A stretch of DNA of 64,000 nucleotides from Bacillota bacterium (GCA_023429995.1 JAEZCE010000046.1:62001-126000), one strand, 5' to 3'. Counted from the stretch's first letter, positions 43,456 to 52,723 are shown. Notes: a model not told the origin generated them from the letters alone. Program-made: numbers and translations.

Positions 43456-44372
43456 CTAAAATGAATGCCAAATTTGCTTGTCCACGGATTTCATCGGCTG
43501 GGTCACTTTTTGAGCGGCCAAAAATGTAACCTCCGCTCGCAATACGAGTGGCAAAAGCCGCCGGAAACAAAATGGTTCACGTCTCTTCGTCGTGGGCATA
43601 ATCAGGGATTCCGGGTCAGTAAAATTGTATTGGTCTTTTCCTTGGGGCTTGGGTGGCTGATTATCGTCGTTATCTTTGTCTTTTTTCTTACGTTCCCTGG
43701 CGGCCCTTTTTTCGATCTCTTTTTTTGTTTTACGAATGGCGGCAAGGCGGTTTTCTCTACCACGCAAGGCTTTAGGAAGTTCCTCGCCCCGTTTGTTTTT
43801 ACCGTAAAGCTTATCTTCGGCTTGATCGATTTTTTCGGCTTCGGCACTCATTTCAGCTATTTCTTGGATGAGCCGTTCCTCTTCTTTTTGCATTCATTCG
43901 TAGCTCATGACTTTGTGTTTGGAGGCATTGGCTTTAATTTTGATACCATCTAATGAAACGCGGCCCACTTGCACAATTTCGGCATCTTGACAAATCGCTA
44001 AAACCTCCAGAAAAATTTTTTGAAAGACGGCCATATGACGAACGCGAAAATTGGCAATGACCCGGAATTTTGGGGAAACCGATTTCCGGTTAAATAACGG
44101 AAGGCGACTTCATCCGCGCATTTCTGAGCGAGCTTACGGGATGAACGGACTCCGGTGCAATAGCCGTAAATGAGGATTTTAAGCATCATCCGCGGGTGAT
44201 AAGGCGGATATCCACGGAGTTCTGTTTCGTAGACCTTTTGTATTTCGTCAATGTCAATCTCGTCAATGATATCGTTAATGAATCTGGCTATATGGTCTGG
44301 GTCGAGCCAATCGCCAAAGGTTTGGGGGATTAAGCTCATTTGTTGTTGGTTATGGGTTTGGTATGTTTTCAT
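43456..44372 (-). pseudogene. degraded IS1182-family transposase
   Basis: The first 95 codons from ATG 44372 are intact, including YHPRMMLKILIYGYCTGVRS and KLAQKCADEVAFRYLTGNRF, the DUF772 part. A frameshift near 44065 moves the text to NFRVRHMAVFQKIFLEVLAI and SLDGIKIKANASKHKVMSYE. There a TGA replaces the expected arginine codon near 43893. The frame continues through a lysine-rich coil to NFTDPESLIM, after which a second frameshift removes the catalytic C-terminus. No clear ends are visible. The 310 bases between this and the PHP gene contain nothing I recognise. Confidence 0.8.
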
Positions 44373-44565
44373 ACCTTGTTATTTCTGTATAAATTGCTAT
44401 TTCCCTTGCGTTTTCCATTACACGCACAGACTCCTAGTGACAACGCCGACTCGGTTTTGAAAAGGTGCGAGACTTCTTCATAAATGAACCTCATTAAAAT
44501 GCATCATAAATTGACGGCTTTTTCCAATCCGCCCTCTTTAACCTGGTATAGACGGACACAAACCC

Positions 44566-45361
44566 CTACTGTTGCAAAATGTTCGGCCCATTACCATGGA
44601 TATATTGGTTTCTAAAGGTCTCTTCCACGTCAAGCTTGTCCAATGGCTCGCGCATTGCTGCGCTGACATCATAAAATAAAGATTCTGTATCTTCTATTAT
44701 TGCATTCTCAAATCCGAAATTCATTAATTTTATAGAGATAATCCAGTTGTTTTTTGCTATTTCCGAAGATTTTTTCCGCGTATTGATTAACATACTCAAG
44801 TGTATGATCGGCATTGAAGATCACCACCCCTTGTCCGACAAACTGCATTACTTTTTCTAACATTTGAGATGTAGCGATGATCGATTGATAGTTTTTAAAT
44901 TCCCCTACTTTGGAAGCGATCAGTTCCGCGATTTTAGTTAAAAAATCAATATAATTTTTCAAATTTTCAAGAATAAATTTCTTCTGCTCCTCAATAAAAC
45001 AGGCAAGGGCAATGGCGCCAATGGCCTCTCCCTCCAAAGTAATGGGGCAGCATATTTCGAAGATCTCTTTACAAACATCACAGGTAGGGCATTGCTTACA
45101 GATAGCATGTTCTCGCGGGTTTTCAATAATCAACATTTGTCCATTGTCCATCACCCATTTGAACCCGGTACCCTCTTCTTCGATAAACGTGCCGACCCGG
45201 TCGGCAAATTTTCCGGTTCCGGCAATCCTAAACAAATTATGATCAACAATATCCACATCGACCCGAAGGACACCGGATAACACGTGAGCATATTGCTCAC
45301 ATCCGCTGCCACCCTTTTCAATGACGACTGCATCAGACTTCCTCTCCTCGCTGCTATACAT
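44566..45361 (-). pseudogene. truncated sensor part of a sigma-54-type regulator
   Basis: The 217-codon first frame (from ATG 45361) has an N-terminal sensory domain with a cysteine-rich insert (CKQCPTCDVCKEIFEICCPI), EGEAIGAIALACF, and then a PAS domain opening (VGQGVVIFNADHTLEYVNQY). The frame closes within the PAS domain, but its text resumes one frame over (FGFENAIIEDTESLFYDVSA) and stops at 44566. The AAA+ ATPase and Fis-type helix-turn-helix that complete this regulator class are absent. I conclude a frameshift plus 3' deletion. The cysteine cluster suggests a metal or redox sensor. Confidence 0.6.
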
Positions 45362-45515
45362 AGTTAGTGTCGTATTTGATGAAAATTTGCATCCTGCTTT
45401 TGTGATACAAAAATATAATACAAAAGCTCAATTACAAAAAAACGCCTCTCTCATTTGCAGGCGGTTCGTAAAACTATCTACTTTTGATGACTCAAGGCTA
45501 AAAGCACAATTTATT

Positions 45516-45590
45516 TTACACACTCGTTATTTCCTGAGTTATTCGAGCTAAGTGTTCTAACACTAAATCTTGAAATTTATCGTTTTCCAT
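45516..45590 (-). pseudogene. truncated small gene (24 codons)
   Basis: AGGAG precedes ATG 45590 at ideal spacing. The text MENDKFQDLVLEHLARITQE stops at TAA 45516. Small proteins starting this way, with a longer helical tail, are common in Firmicutes; here the tail is missing. I cannot assign a function. It lies among other decayed genes. Confidence 0.35.
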
Positions 45591-45648
45591 TTAGTCACAC
45601 TCCTTAATACAATCCATCTAATATTACTTTACCACATTTTTGCCCTTC

Positions 45649-45813
45649 ATGAATACAGATTTAATTACGGATTGGAACGCCCTATCTTGGTTGCTGGTTT
45701 CATGGACAGGAGTTGTCGGCTATACATTACAACTTTATTTTGACTTCTCGGGATACTCGGATTGGAAGTGGGCTATTGTAATTTTACTTATTTGGAGTCA
45801 TTACGTTTTTTAA
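45649..45813 (+). pseudogene. fragment of an AlgI-type (MBOAT) membrane acyltransferase
   Basis: An isolated plus-strand stretch reads ITDWNALSWLLVSWTGVVGY and then TLQLYFDFSGYSD, the hallmark segment of AlgI/DltB-type O-acyltransferases. The normal continuation (M-A-I-G-L-G) is lost and the frame ends at TAA 45813. Only about 35 recognisable residues of a roughly 470-residue protein remain, just left of the IS4 element. Confidence 0.6.
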
Positions 45814-45849
45814 ATTTGCCCATGTTTCCGAGTTTTTATATTTTTAATT

Positions 45850-47377
45850 TTAACTCAACTTTCGCAGGTTAAATTCGGCAAATAACGCTTGATATAGTTG
45901 GGTAAACCGGCAAACCAATTAAGAAGTTGACAATCAATAAATTTGCGAATTTTTTTACTAACATTAGCAGAAATATCAGCCAACAAATCCAAAAGAGTCG
46001 TTAAAGCAACAGCCCAGTCGAGTTCATTAAATTCATCAGCGAGTTGCATAAACAAACCGCCTAAAGTCCGTTCATCGGTATTACAGCGCTGTTGCCAGAC
46101 CAAAAGAATATAGCGGGTAAAAACAATGGTCGTATGACTGATTAATAAATCATAGGAACGGCCCTGAAATTCTTTTTGCAGGCGGAGCAAGGATTTGGTA
46201 CATTTAAAAAATGTCTCAATATCCCAGCGGATACCATAAATACGAATGATTTCTTCTTCCGATAGCGAACAATCTGTACTTAAAATGGCCAGCCATTCAT
46301 TCTTTTTAGTACGATGTCTTACAAATACGACTTTTACTGGAATGTTGGGTACCATACAGGCCTGAATTGAACGCAATATTCCCTTTTGGTCAGTTACTGG
46401 TCTGGCGGCTTGATAAAGCTCTTTTAAGGATAACAAACGCTTACCGACTCGATAGCGTTGATTAGAATTTTTGACCATTCCAATGACGTCAAGTCCTTGC
46501 CCGATAATCGCTTGAACTAATGGTGCGAAGGTAAACCAGCTATCCATAAGCACATATGAAGCCGGTACGCCTTGCTCCAGAGTACGTTGAATCATTTCCG
46601 GAATAAGTTCCGGCGCTGATTTCAAAGCTTCCATTCGCCTTTTGTAACCAGACGATCGTTTATCAATATCGACGGATATGCCGTTAATTAAAGATTTCGA
46701 TGAACTTAATAAAGCAAAATCCAACGGAATGAAGCTTTGACCATCGGACCATCCTAAAGTCAACATTCGAAATCCTTTGCAGTAGCTACTTTTAGCATGG
46801 TCAAAGCAACGTGCAAGTAGTTCTACGGCTTTGCTACGATTACGATCAAACATTGAATCATCAACTATAAAGAAGGCATCCTTTGGGGCCAATGAGTACA
46901 ATTTGGCTATAGTGGCTGAACTTAAAAGTGAAAGAAAACGTCGCCAGGCATAGCCACTAAGATTTAGAAAACGATAAACCGCATCTTTTCCGGGCAATGA
47001 TTCGCTTTTATTGCTTTGAAGCAATTGAAACCAGTTTTTGTGGCAAAAAACCAACCCAAAAACTAATTGAAACAATTTTGAACAAGTAAAACCAAATTTC
47101 TTTTTAAAACCGGCTTTTCTAAGATGCTGTATGATTTGAAGCTCATTAAATGCAGACTGAATTTCATTGGGTAGTTGATTGCTAAGGCCATTTTGTTCTA
47201 TCATGGAGGAGAACACCTCTTCTATGTTTGGGTATGTTTTTTGGCAAATTAACTATACCAAATGAAGGGGTGTTTTTATATTGTTTCTGCCCTTTTGTCA
47301 ACTCTTGTTTATATTCGCTGGAATCTTATGCAACTAAGCCGTTTTTCTTTGTTTTCAAGGTGCGAATGTTGAGTTTT
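45850..47377. mobile_element. IS4-family insertion sequence, apparently intact
   Basis: One full transposase gene is flanked by imperfect inverted ends: AACTCAACTTTCGCA at 45852-45866 and TGCGAATGTTGAGTT at 47361-47375 (14 of 15 matching). The left end overlaps the transposase stop. Exact outer bases and a target duplication could not be fixed by eye. It separates the broken-gene zone from the second polyketide locus. Confidence 0.75.
45855..47204 (-). CDS. IS4-family transposase
   Basis: About 449 uninterrupted residues. The DDE catalytic residues appear in FFIVDDSMFDRN, SYVLMDSWFTFAPL and YGIRWDIETFFKCTKSLL, the last being the Y-(2)-R-(3)-E-(6)-K signature of the family. GAGGTG nine bases before ATG 47204 suggests that start; a GTG at 47216 is the longer option. 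With intact ends the element may still move. It is close to the conserved length of IS4-type enzymes. Confidence 0.9.
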   Translation of the reverse strand: MIEQNGLSNQLPNEIQSAFNELQIIQHLRKAGFKKKFGFTCSKLFQLVFGLVFCHKNWFQLLQSNKSESLPGKDAVYRFLNLSGYAWRRFLSLLSSATIAKLYSLAPKDAFFIVDDSMFDRNRSKAVELLARCFDHAKSSYCKGFRMLTLGWSDGQSFIPLDFALLSSSKSLINGISVDIDKRSSGYKRRMEALKSAPELIPEMIQRTLEQGVPASYVLMDSWFTFAPLVQAIIGQGLDVIGMVKNSNQRYRVGKRLLSLKELYQAARPVTDQKGILRSIQACMVPNIPVKVVFVRHRTKKNEWLAILSTDCSLSEEEIIRIYGIRWDIETFFKCTKSLLRLQKEFQGRSYDLLISHTTIVFTRYILLVWQQRCNTDERTLGGLFMQLADEFNELDWAVALTTLLDLLADISANVSKKIRKFIDCQLLNWFAGLPNYIKRYLPNLTCES

Positions 47378-47452
47378 AATAAGAAAGAGGTTAAGATATG
47401 TCAAGAATTATCCAACGGATGAACAAGTTTTTGATGAAGTACTTTTTGGAGA

Positions 47453-48232
47453 TTATGAAATTCTCTCAGATGCAAAATTTTCTACGAAAGAATAAATATC
47501 AAAATATAATTCGGTATTCACAGGATAAATTAATGAACAGACATGACAATCCAATATTAAAGACCTGGTCTTATATTGAGGAAAATTTTTAAAAAAACAT
47601 ATGTAGTAAAGATCGTGAATTTCAATTTTTGATATTTCCAAAATTTCAAAAGGTACTGTTAAACCCGTCATCAAAACTTTGGAGAGTGCCTCTTTGGCCG
47701 TCCATAATATCATCAGTCCCGTATCATAAGCAATTGGTAATTTACGAACTGCTTCTTTTTCAAATTCTGTCATCTGCTTTTCTAAAACATCTCTTTTGTT
47801 AAAATTAACCTTTTCCAGATCAATTCCTAACGGACAAAATTCTGGAAAAGCGAGTGCAGCTCCGCATCCATCACAATGGGTGATGCTGACCCGAATATTT
47901 CCGGTATCGGTGACGACAATCGGTTGAGAAAAAATGCTCGGCTGAATCAGAATGTCTGCTAAATCTTTTTTTCCTGTTAAAGCAGATACCGCGTTTTTAG
48001 CGACAAAACGCCCTATCAAATAACTGTGAATCCGTTTTTCAAACTGTAACCTACGGTAATAATCCGCCTCCCGGCTGTGCAAATACTGAATCAAACCTTC
48101 AAAATCCTTACTATGTTCATAAAAGCAGCAGCACAACGTTGCCCGATAAGTATCCTCAGCGCCTGCCAAGAGCAATTCCTGGATGTAAAAATTAGGAGTT
48201 TTAAAAATCAATTTCACATCCTCCGGTAACAT
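47453..48232 (-). CDS. Sfp-type 4'-phosphopantetheinyl transferase
   Basis: 259 residues. The three family motifs are visible: VSITHCDGCGAALAF (P1 region), PLGIDLEKVN (magnesium-binding GIDLE) and LWTAKEALSKVLMTG (WxxKEAxxK). It transfers phosphopantetheine from CoA to the serines of carrier domains, so it is the likely activator of the ACPs in both polyketide loci. The ribosome-binding site before ATG 48232 is weak. It lies at the edge of the AT-rich cluster, next to a TolC remnant, with the IS4 element just downstream. Confidence 0.9.
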   Translation of the reverse strand: MLPEDVKLIFKTPNFYIQELLLAGAEDTYRATLCCCFYEHSKDFEGLIQYLHSREADYYRRLQFEKRIHSYLIGRFVAKNAVSALTGKKDLADILIQPSIFSQPIVVTDTGNIRVSITHCDGCGAALAFPEFCPLGIDLEKVNFNKRDVLEKQMTEFEKEAVRKLPIAYDTGLMILWTAKEALSKVLMTGLTVPFEILEISKIEIHDLYYICFFKNFPQYKTRSLILDCHVCSLIYPVNTELYFDIYSFVENFASERIS

Positions 48233-48238
48233 TTTAAT

Positions 48239-48387
48239 TAATCTTTACCAATTAACAGATCAAGTTGGGCTTCGGCAACCAGATAAGCGACTATTCCTTG
48301 ATAATACCCGTTCAAATTTTTATCCAACGCTAACTGGGCATCCATAATATCCATTGTCGTAGCTACCCCGGCGTGGTTCTTTCTTGT
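48239..48387 (-). pseudogene. C-terminal remnant of a TolC-family outer-membrane protein
   Basis: The frame reads HAGVATTMDIMDAQLALDKN and then YYQGIVAYLVAEAQLDLLIG before TAA 48239. G-V-x-T-x-x-D-x-x-D-A-Q and the following alanine/leucine heptads are the conserved end of TolC-type efflux channels. It is cut off upstream by an in-frame TGA at 48388-48390, and no earlier part is visible. It ends seven bases before the PPTase start, so it was once its operon partner. It implies an outer membrane in the organism or in the donor of this cluster. Confidence 0.65.
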
Positions 48388-48456
48388 TCAAACGCCATTT
48401 AATTTATTACAGGAATGCTTGTATAAAAAATCAAACGCCTATCATTATCAATTATT

Positions 48457-49662
48457 TTACAATTTCTGCTTTATAATACCGCCATCCTCCCACCCCGGAT
48501 CAACTATACCAAACTTAAACTTCCAATATGCATGAATCTCATATATATATCCGTTGATTATTTTAAATATTTCCACTGCGGTCATCCCGCCCAATTTGCC
48601 AGACATCTCGAAAAATATATAGGCTACGATAACACCATTTTCTTCATCAACAACGTACCTGCGGTCCGTTACATCCCTGAATAAACATCCAAAAAATACA
48701 TGCTCAACGTTACACATAGCCAATTTTGAACTTAAAGGAAACCCCATCTCATAACGTACAGTATTAGTATCAAATGGAACGGGATTCCCTGGGTACTTCA
48801 AACCATTAAAATATGTATTGACAACGCTTATTAATTTATCTCTTGTAATATAATGTGATTTTAAAGTATTCATATTATGAGGAAACCCATAAACATCATA
48901 AACTTCAATTTCCGTAATTAAATTATTTCTTACAGCTAATCTAACCTGATACAGGTTATTTTGATTATTCGCCCACACCGATACTTGTCCTTTTTGAGAA
49001 TCACAAAAGAATACTCTATTCGTAAATCCTGGTTTTGGCGGCCAAACAGGAGACTCAATCCCATTAATAGTTTCGCGTACTCCTTTTGCCAATGGCCCTT
49101 TTTGATCTAGCCATTTATTTGCAACATCAATCAGCGTATCTCTGCTTACAAAACAGTCTTTTGATTGTAAATGGTAAGGTCCGGGCATAACATAAATAGA
49201 TTCGAATATTTTCATAAAAATAATAAATATAATTAATATCAATGCACCGTTTATTTTATTCATCTTCAGTAAACTATATAAAGATAAGGTTTTATTTATA
49301 GTTATCGCTATTTTCATAGTTATAAATGTAATAAATAATATTATTGACAATATAATAAACAGTATATTTTCTATGGTAGGGCCTTCCCAGACATTATTCA
49401 TGGTCATAATAACAATTAATGAGACAATAAATAAAAATAAAAATAATACATCGTTTATTCTAAACAATTTCAAAACATCACTTATTGTCATATTTTTATT
49501 TAAAGCCCATATATTATTTATTGTCATATAAATAATAAATAATATTATGAATAAAATAATAAATAAGATATTAAAAATTGCCGGTCCATTCAATGAAATA
49601 TTTACAGTCATAACAAATGTTAATAGTATTATAAATAAAAATAAATTTAATATGCTTTTCAT
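48457..49662 (-). CDS. membrane protein with SnoaL/DUF8021-like C-terminal domain
   Basis: 401 residues, strongly AT-rich. The first 180 residues hold about five hydrophobic segments with recurring text (FNILFIILFIILFIIYMTIN and ENILFIILSIILFITFITMK), suggesting internal duplication. The outer domain has two R-D-x-L-I-x-V-x-N units (FVSRDTLIDVANKWLD, YITRDKLISVVNTYFN) and ends VVDEENGVIVAYIFFEMSG with AVEIFKIINGYIYEIHAYW, which resembles NTF2/SnoaL-fold DUF8021 proteins. GGAG six bases before ATG 49662 fixes the start; the in-frame ORF upstream is leader sequence. It is the first of three genes with the shared leader. Role unknown; a modifying or resistance function is possible. Confidence 0.5.
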   Translation of the reverse strand: MKSILNLFLFIILLTFVMTVNISLNGPAIFNILFIILFIILFIIYMTINNIWALNKNMTISDVLKLFRINDVLFLFLFIVSLIVIMTMNNVWEGPTIENILFIILSIILFITFITMKIAITINKTLSLYSLLKMNKINGALILIIFIIFMKIFESIYVMPGPYHLQSKDCFVSRDTLIDVANKWLDQKGPLAKGVRETINGIESPVWPPKPGFTNRVFFCDSQKGQVSVWANNQNNLYQVRLAVRNNLITEIEVYDVYGFPHNMNTLKSHYITRDKLISVVNTYFNGLKYPGNPVPFDTNTVRYEMGFPLSSKLAMCNVEHVFFGCLFRDVTDRRYVVDEENGVIVAYIFFEMSGKLGGMTAVEIFKIINGYIYEIHAYWKFKFGIVDPGWEDGGIIKQKL

Positions 49663-49775
49663 TTTAATCTCCATTCCGCCACTGTCGCAGGCGGCACAAA
49701 TAGTTATGAAAAAAGGTGTGCGACTTTCACCCAAAATGCTATCCTAGATTTAAGGAGAAGGTAAACTACAAAGCA
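49663..49775 (-). promoter_or_regulatory. shared leader element, copy 1
   Basis: This 113-base leader recurs at 51115-51227 and, shortened, at 57878-57967. On the minus strand it holds an 8-codon ORF (GTG 49730 to TAA 49704, reading MKVAHLFS), a CCGCC/GGCGG stem (49694-49690 with 49680-49676) with a nine-base loop, and the ribosome-binding site AATGGAG ahead of the gene start. The combination suggests post-transcriptional control, or a promoter cassette copied in front of several genes. Confidence 0.6.
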
Positions 49776-49899
49776 CTATAGGTGATGGCGGGGGTTTGTT
49801 CTGCTTTCCGTTGTTTAGATTTCTCCTGCGCCGCAGTAAGCAATCTTGAAAAAGCTGCCCGTAAAGTATTTTTAAACGTAGAAAAATGGTTTTTGTTTT

Positions 49900-50370
49900 A
49901 TGGAAGTGCTAAGCTTTGACGCTTTTAATGAGGAAATCCCCTTGATCGAGTCCATTGAAAACTACCGGAGACGTTTTAGAGTATATCCCAAGGTAGTGAT
50001 TGCTGATAAGATTTACCGAAATAACGAAAACCTTAAATTCTGCAAGGAACATGGCATTCGAATTTCCGGACCACCGCTGGTCCGTCCCCCAAAAGATGAA
50101 AACTTGATAAAAGAACAACGAAGGCAAGAACGGAAAGATATGTCAATACGAAATACGGTCGAAAGAAAATTTGGTGAGGGAAAACGCTTTTATGGTCTGG
50201 AGCGTGTAATGGCCTCAGCTCATCTTCAAGAAACCAGCGAAACAGTAATTGCAGTACAAGTATTAGTGATGAATCGTATTATCGAGATCCCCTTCAACAC
50301 ATTTATCTTTTATTTCATCGCTCATTTTTTTACACCATCCGTCTTATTTATCGGGTTTATAACTAACTAA
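49900..50370 (+). pseudogene. C-terminal fragment of an IS5-type transposase
   Basis: The plus-strand text FDAFNEEIPLIESIENYRRR then FRVYPKVVIADKIYRNNENL and GIRISGPPLVRPPKDEN is the DDE C-terminal half of an IS5/IS1182-type transposase; NTVERKFGEGKRFYGLERVM carries the catalytic glutamate region. The N-terminal half is missing, and the fragment begins right after the leader copy 1 region. It ends just before the methyltransferase gene on the other strand. Confidence 0.75.
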
Positions 50371-50388
50371 GCCTGATCTTCACTATAT

Positions 50389-51114
50389 CTAATCCAATTT
50401 ACTATTTACAGGTATGCATAATGCTGCTATAAAATCATACGCATATCCCCTGCTTATTTTAACATTCAATATTTCTAATTTTTGTTTAATCAGTATGGAT
50501 TTCAAATCACGTTCAGACAATAATTCGCGATATCCTAAATTTAACTCAAGATGGACATCAAAGAAAATTCTTGTCAATATTGAATCAAAGGGGACTATTA
50601 TTAAGTTGTATCCATCCGGTTTTAAAAATTTTTTATGTATATTTATGACTTCCGATTTATCCTTAAAGTGTTCAATCAAGCCAAAACTACATATTATATC
50701 ATATCTTTCTTCGAGATTGAGATCAAAAATATCCTGAACAATATATTTAATAGGCCCCGAACATTTATCATTTAACGAGCTGTACGACTTAAATGAATTT
50801 TCATTATTATCAACAAGCACACCGCTCCCTTCATACTGTTCTATCAGACACCTTGTAAGGAAGCCTGTACCGGCGCCTAACTCAAGTATTTTTGGTTTTT
50901 CTTTCATTTTGAAATCAGAAAAAATATCACGAATAACTTCAGTCAAGGAAAATGTCAATTGCATTGTATTTTCAGTTAAATGTTTACGTACTTTTTCAAT
51001 CATTTTCTGTATGTCAGATTGATTGAAAACACTGCTTTTCCCTAATTGTGCAAAATATTTCTCCCAATCAAATTCACACCCCTTCTTTAAATTTAAATCT
51101 TGAGTAATATACAT
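50389..51114 (-). CDS. class I SAM-dependent methyltransferase
   Basis: 241 residues. Motif I is PKILELGAGTGFLTR (near 80), motif II involves VLVDNNENSF, and YDIICSFGLIEHFKD with IHKKFLKPDGYNLIIVPFD gives motifs IV-V. The region before motif I (about 75 residues, starting MYITQDLNLKKGCEFDWEKY) may cap the substrate. GGAG and spacing fix ATG 51114; it carries leader copy 2. Its place in the polyketide cluster suggests O- or C-methylation of the product or of a carrier-bound intermediate. Confidence 0.82.
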   Translation of the reverse strand: MYITQDLNLKKGCEFDWEKYFAQLGKSSVFNQSDIQKMIEKVRKHLTENTMQLTFSLTEVIRDIFSDFKMKEKPKILELGAGTGFLTRCLIEQYEGSGVLVDNNENSFKSYSSLNDKCSGPIKYIVQDIFDLNLEERYDIICSFGLIEHFKDKSEVINIHKKFLKPDGYNLIIVPFDSILTRIFFDVHLELNLGYRELLSERDLKSILIKQKLEILNVKISRGYAYDFIAALCIPVNSKLD

Positions 51115-51227
51115 ATTAATCTCCATTCCGCCGCTGTCGCAGGCGGCACAAATAGTTATGAAAAAAGGTAGGCGACTTTCACCAAAAATATTATCTTTGA
51201 TTTGAGGAGAAGGTCAACTACAAAGCA
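51115..51227 (-). promoter_or_regulatory. shared leader element, copy 2
   Basis: This copy has the same length as copy 1 with few substitutions. The 8-codon ORF (GTG 51182 to TAA 51156) reads MKVAYLFS: its alanine codon differs synonymously from copy 1 and His becomes Tyr. The CCGCC/GGCGG stem and AATGGAG are unchanged. Sequence similarity with copy 1 ends at CAAAGCA 51227, beyond which remnant mobile DNA begins. Confidence 0.6.
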
Positions 51228-51339
51228 AGGTCGGAGGAGCCGTAGATCGACCTTCTTAGCCCAAAACAGTATATTAATCAGTGTAAGAATCGTCGTCTTT
51301 CGTTAGTCGACAAAGTCGTTGTCAACTTTACCTCTTCTC

Positions 51340-51372
51340 GAACTGTACGTGTGCAACTAACGCATCCAGCTC
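51340..51372 (-). ncRNA. possible group II intron domain V remnant
   Basis: On the minus strand GAGCTGGATGCG-TTAG-TTGCACACGTACAGTTC (broken up here) resembles the domain V hairpin: an AGC triad at the 5' base, a lower stem with CAGTTC, a TGCG/TGCA upper stem and an AC bulge. No intron reverse transcriptase or other domains are recognised nearby. The rest of 51228-51690 shows no coding sequence. Confidence 0.3.
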
Positions 51373-51691
51373 TCTAACAACTATACGAATAATTTGCAAT
51401 TAGGCTTACGTACATCTTTGGCTTTATTATCGGGAAAGTTTTCAGCAACCCGTCTCGAAATGCATCCCATGTATAGCTTTTCCTCTCGCTCCTGCGATTC
51501 ATTTTGCCTGTTGCGTTCGCAGCTCGCACCAAGTACAAATAAGTGGACCTATAAGACCAAACGCTAAGAATTGTTTAGTTATCCGTTAAATGTATGATGG
51601 TTCAAGCAGTGCCTTCCTCCTTGAGAAATGATTATCGTGAAGGAGGTTTGGCATGAAAATTGTACCCTATTTGTTGCGGCGTTAATGTGCC

Positions 51692-51885
51692 GAGACCTTT
51701 TTTGGCACGATTAAATCCGAACGGCTTTATCATAAACCTACAAGAATATCAATGAAGCAAGACAAGATATTTTCTGGTATATTGAAAGCTTTTATAACCG
51801 GCAGCGAAGGCATCAAGCGCTTGGAAACCTTACGCCTGCAACATTTCTGAAGCAATATTATCTGTCGCAAAAGACCGTTGCGTAA
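51692..51885 (+). pseudogene. C-terminal fragment of an IS3-family transposase (OrfB)
   Basis: The plus-strand text reads ETFFGTIKSERLYHK, then after a one-base shift near 51742 YKNINEARQDIFWYIESFYN and RQRRHQALGNLTPATFLKQY, ending at TAA 51885. This is the rve-domain end of IS3-family OrfB with the catalytic glutamate in N-E-A-R. Most of the element is missing. It lies between the ACP and methyltransferase genes, which run the other way. Confidence 0.8.
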
Positions 51886-52025
51886 ACGCTTTATGAAACT
51901 GTCAAGAAGGCGTTTATCCGGCGTGAAATTTTATATTTGAAGCAAATCTAAGCTATTTGGCAAAAACCTAACTCTGGCAATGTCCGCTTTATCGAGAGAA
52001 GGCCATAATTATATGTTTGAATGTA

Positions 52026-52280
52026 TTAATTTTTGATAGTTTCCAGTTTCAATTTTACAAAATCCGTAATTGAATTTATTGAATCAAAATTTTCAATGCC
52101 AAGATCCTCGTTACCCACCTTGAAATTAAACGTTTTCTCAACGAATAAAACTAATTGCAATGCAAACAAGGAATTAAGATGACCTTCCGTGAAAAGATCT
52201 CTCTGATCATCCAAATATTCCTCCTTTATGTATTTGCCTAAAAAACCTCTTATTTTTTCCTTAATTTCACTATCAGTCAT
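52026..52280 (-). CDS. discrete acyl carrier protein
   Basis: 84 residues, acidic and helical. The phosphopantetheine serine lies in EGHLNSLFALQLVLFVEKTF, near residue 37. Asn replaces the usual Asp before the serine, and the L-F-A-L-Q-L-V-x-F-V-E run is like carrier proteins that present special extender or starter units (for example the methoxymalonyl type). GGGAGGAAGATATT precedes the ATG. It sits between the terminal synthase and the methyltransferase on the same strand; a methyltransferase acting on an ACP-bound unit is a plausible pairing. No matching oxidation enzymes are visible in the window. Confidence 0.85.
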   Translation of the reverse strand: MTDSEIKEKIRGFLGKYIKEEYLDDQRDLFTEGHLNSLFALQLVLFVEKTFNFKVGNEDLGIENFDSINSITDFVKLKLETIKN

Positions 52281-52723
52281 AATATCTTCCTCCCTCTATA
52301 ATCTTTGATTTTCTTCAGATATCTCACTCAACCTTAGATTTTAACATTAGCTTAAATGAGCTATGAGGACAATTTTTTCATTAATTCATATTTATGGAAC
52401 ATCCCGTGCAGCTCAAACACGCTTCTTGCATTTTCCACATTATGGATTATGGGATTCGCTTAATCTCTGGCGGCAACCCTCCCATGCCTCACAGGTTCAA
52501 TGCCCTTAATTCCTTCGTTCCGCCTGCCCATGAGGTGGATGTCAGTTATGATCCTTTACGGGGTCAATGCCCTAATGGATTAATTCGACCTGACTTATCC
52601 CGGCCCGTTTTGTCAATGTGCAAAATCTCCAATTGCCCGTGAAACCTTTTTAAGCAGCTGGCTTTTCAATGGGTCTTTTGATATCACTTGACATTTTCTG
52701 TGGATCATATGCCGTCTGCTTAG
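52281..52723. other. intergenic stretch without recognisable gene
   Basis: This interval separates the terminal synthase from the ACP gene. Its GC content is higher than that of its neighbours by eye. Two similar phrases, GTTCAATGCCC and GGTCAATGCCC, occur at about 52496 and 52562. I find no coding frame, terminator or RNA I can support; it may be insertion debris. Confidence 0.4.

Noticed and set aside
47388..47495. Plus-strand stretch reading YPTDEQVFDEVLFGDYEILS just right of the IS4 element
   Set aside because: It looks protein-like, but it overlaps the 3' end of the phosphopantetheinyl transferase on the other strand and has no start; it is at most a short fragment.
52394..52642. 82-codon plus-strand open frame between the ACP and synthase genes
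   Set aside because: No ribosome-binding site, odd proline-rich text and no likeness to any family; it opposes the direction of the cluster.
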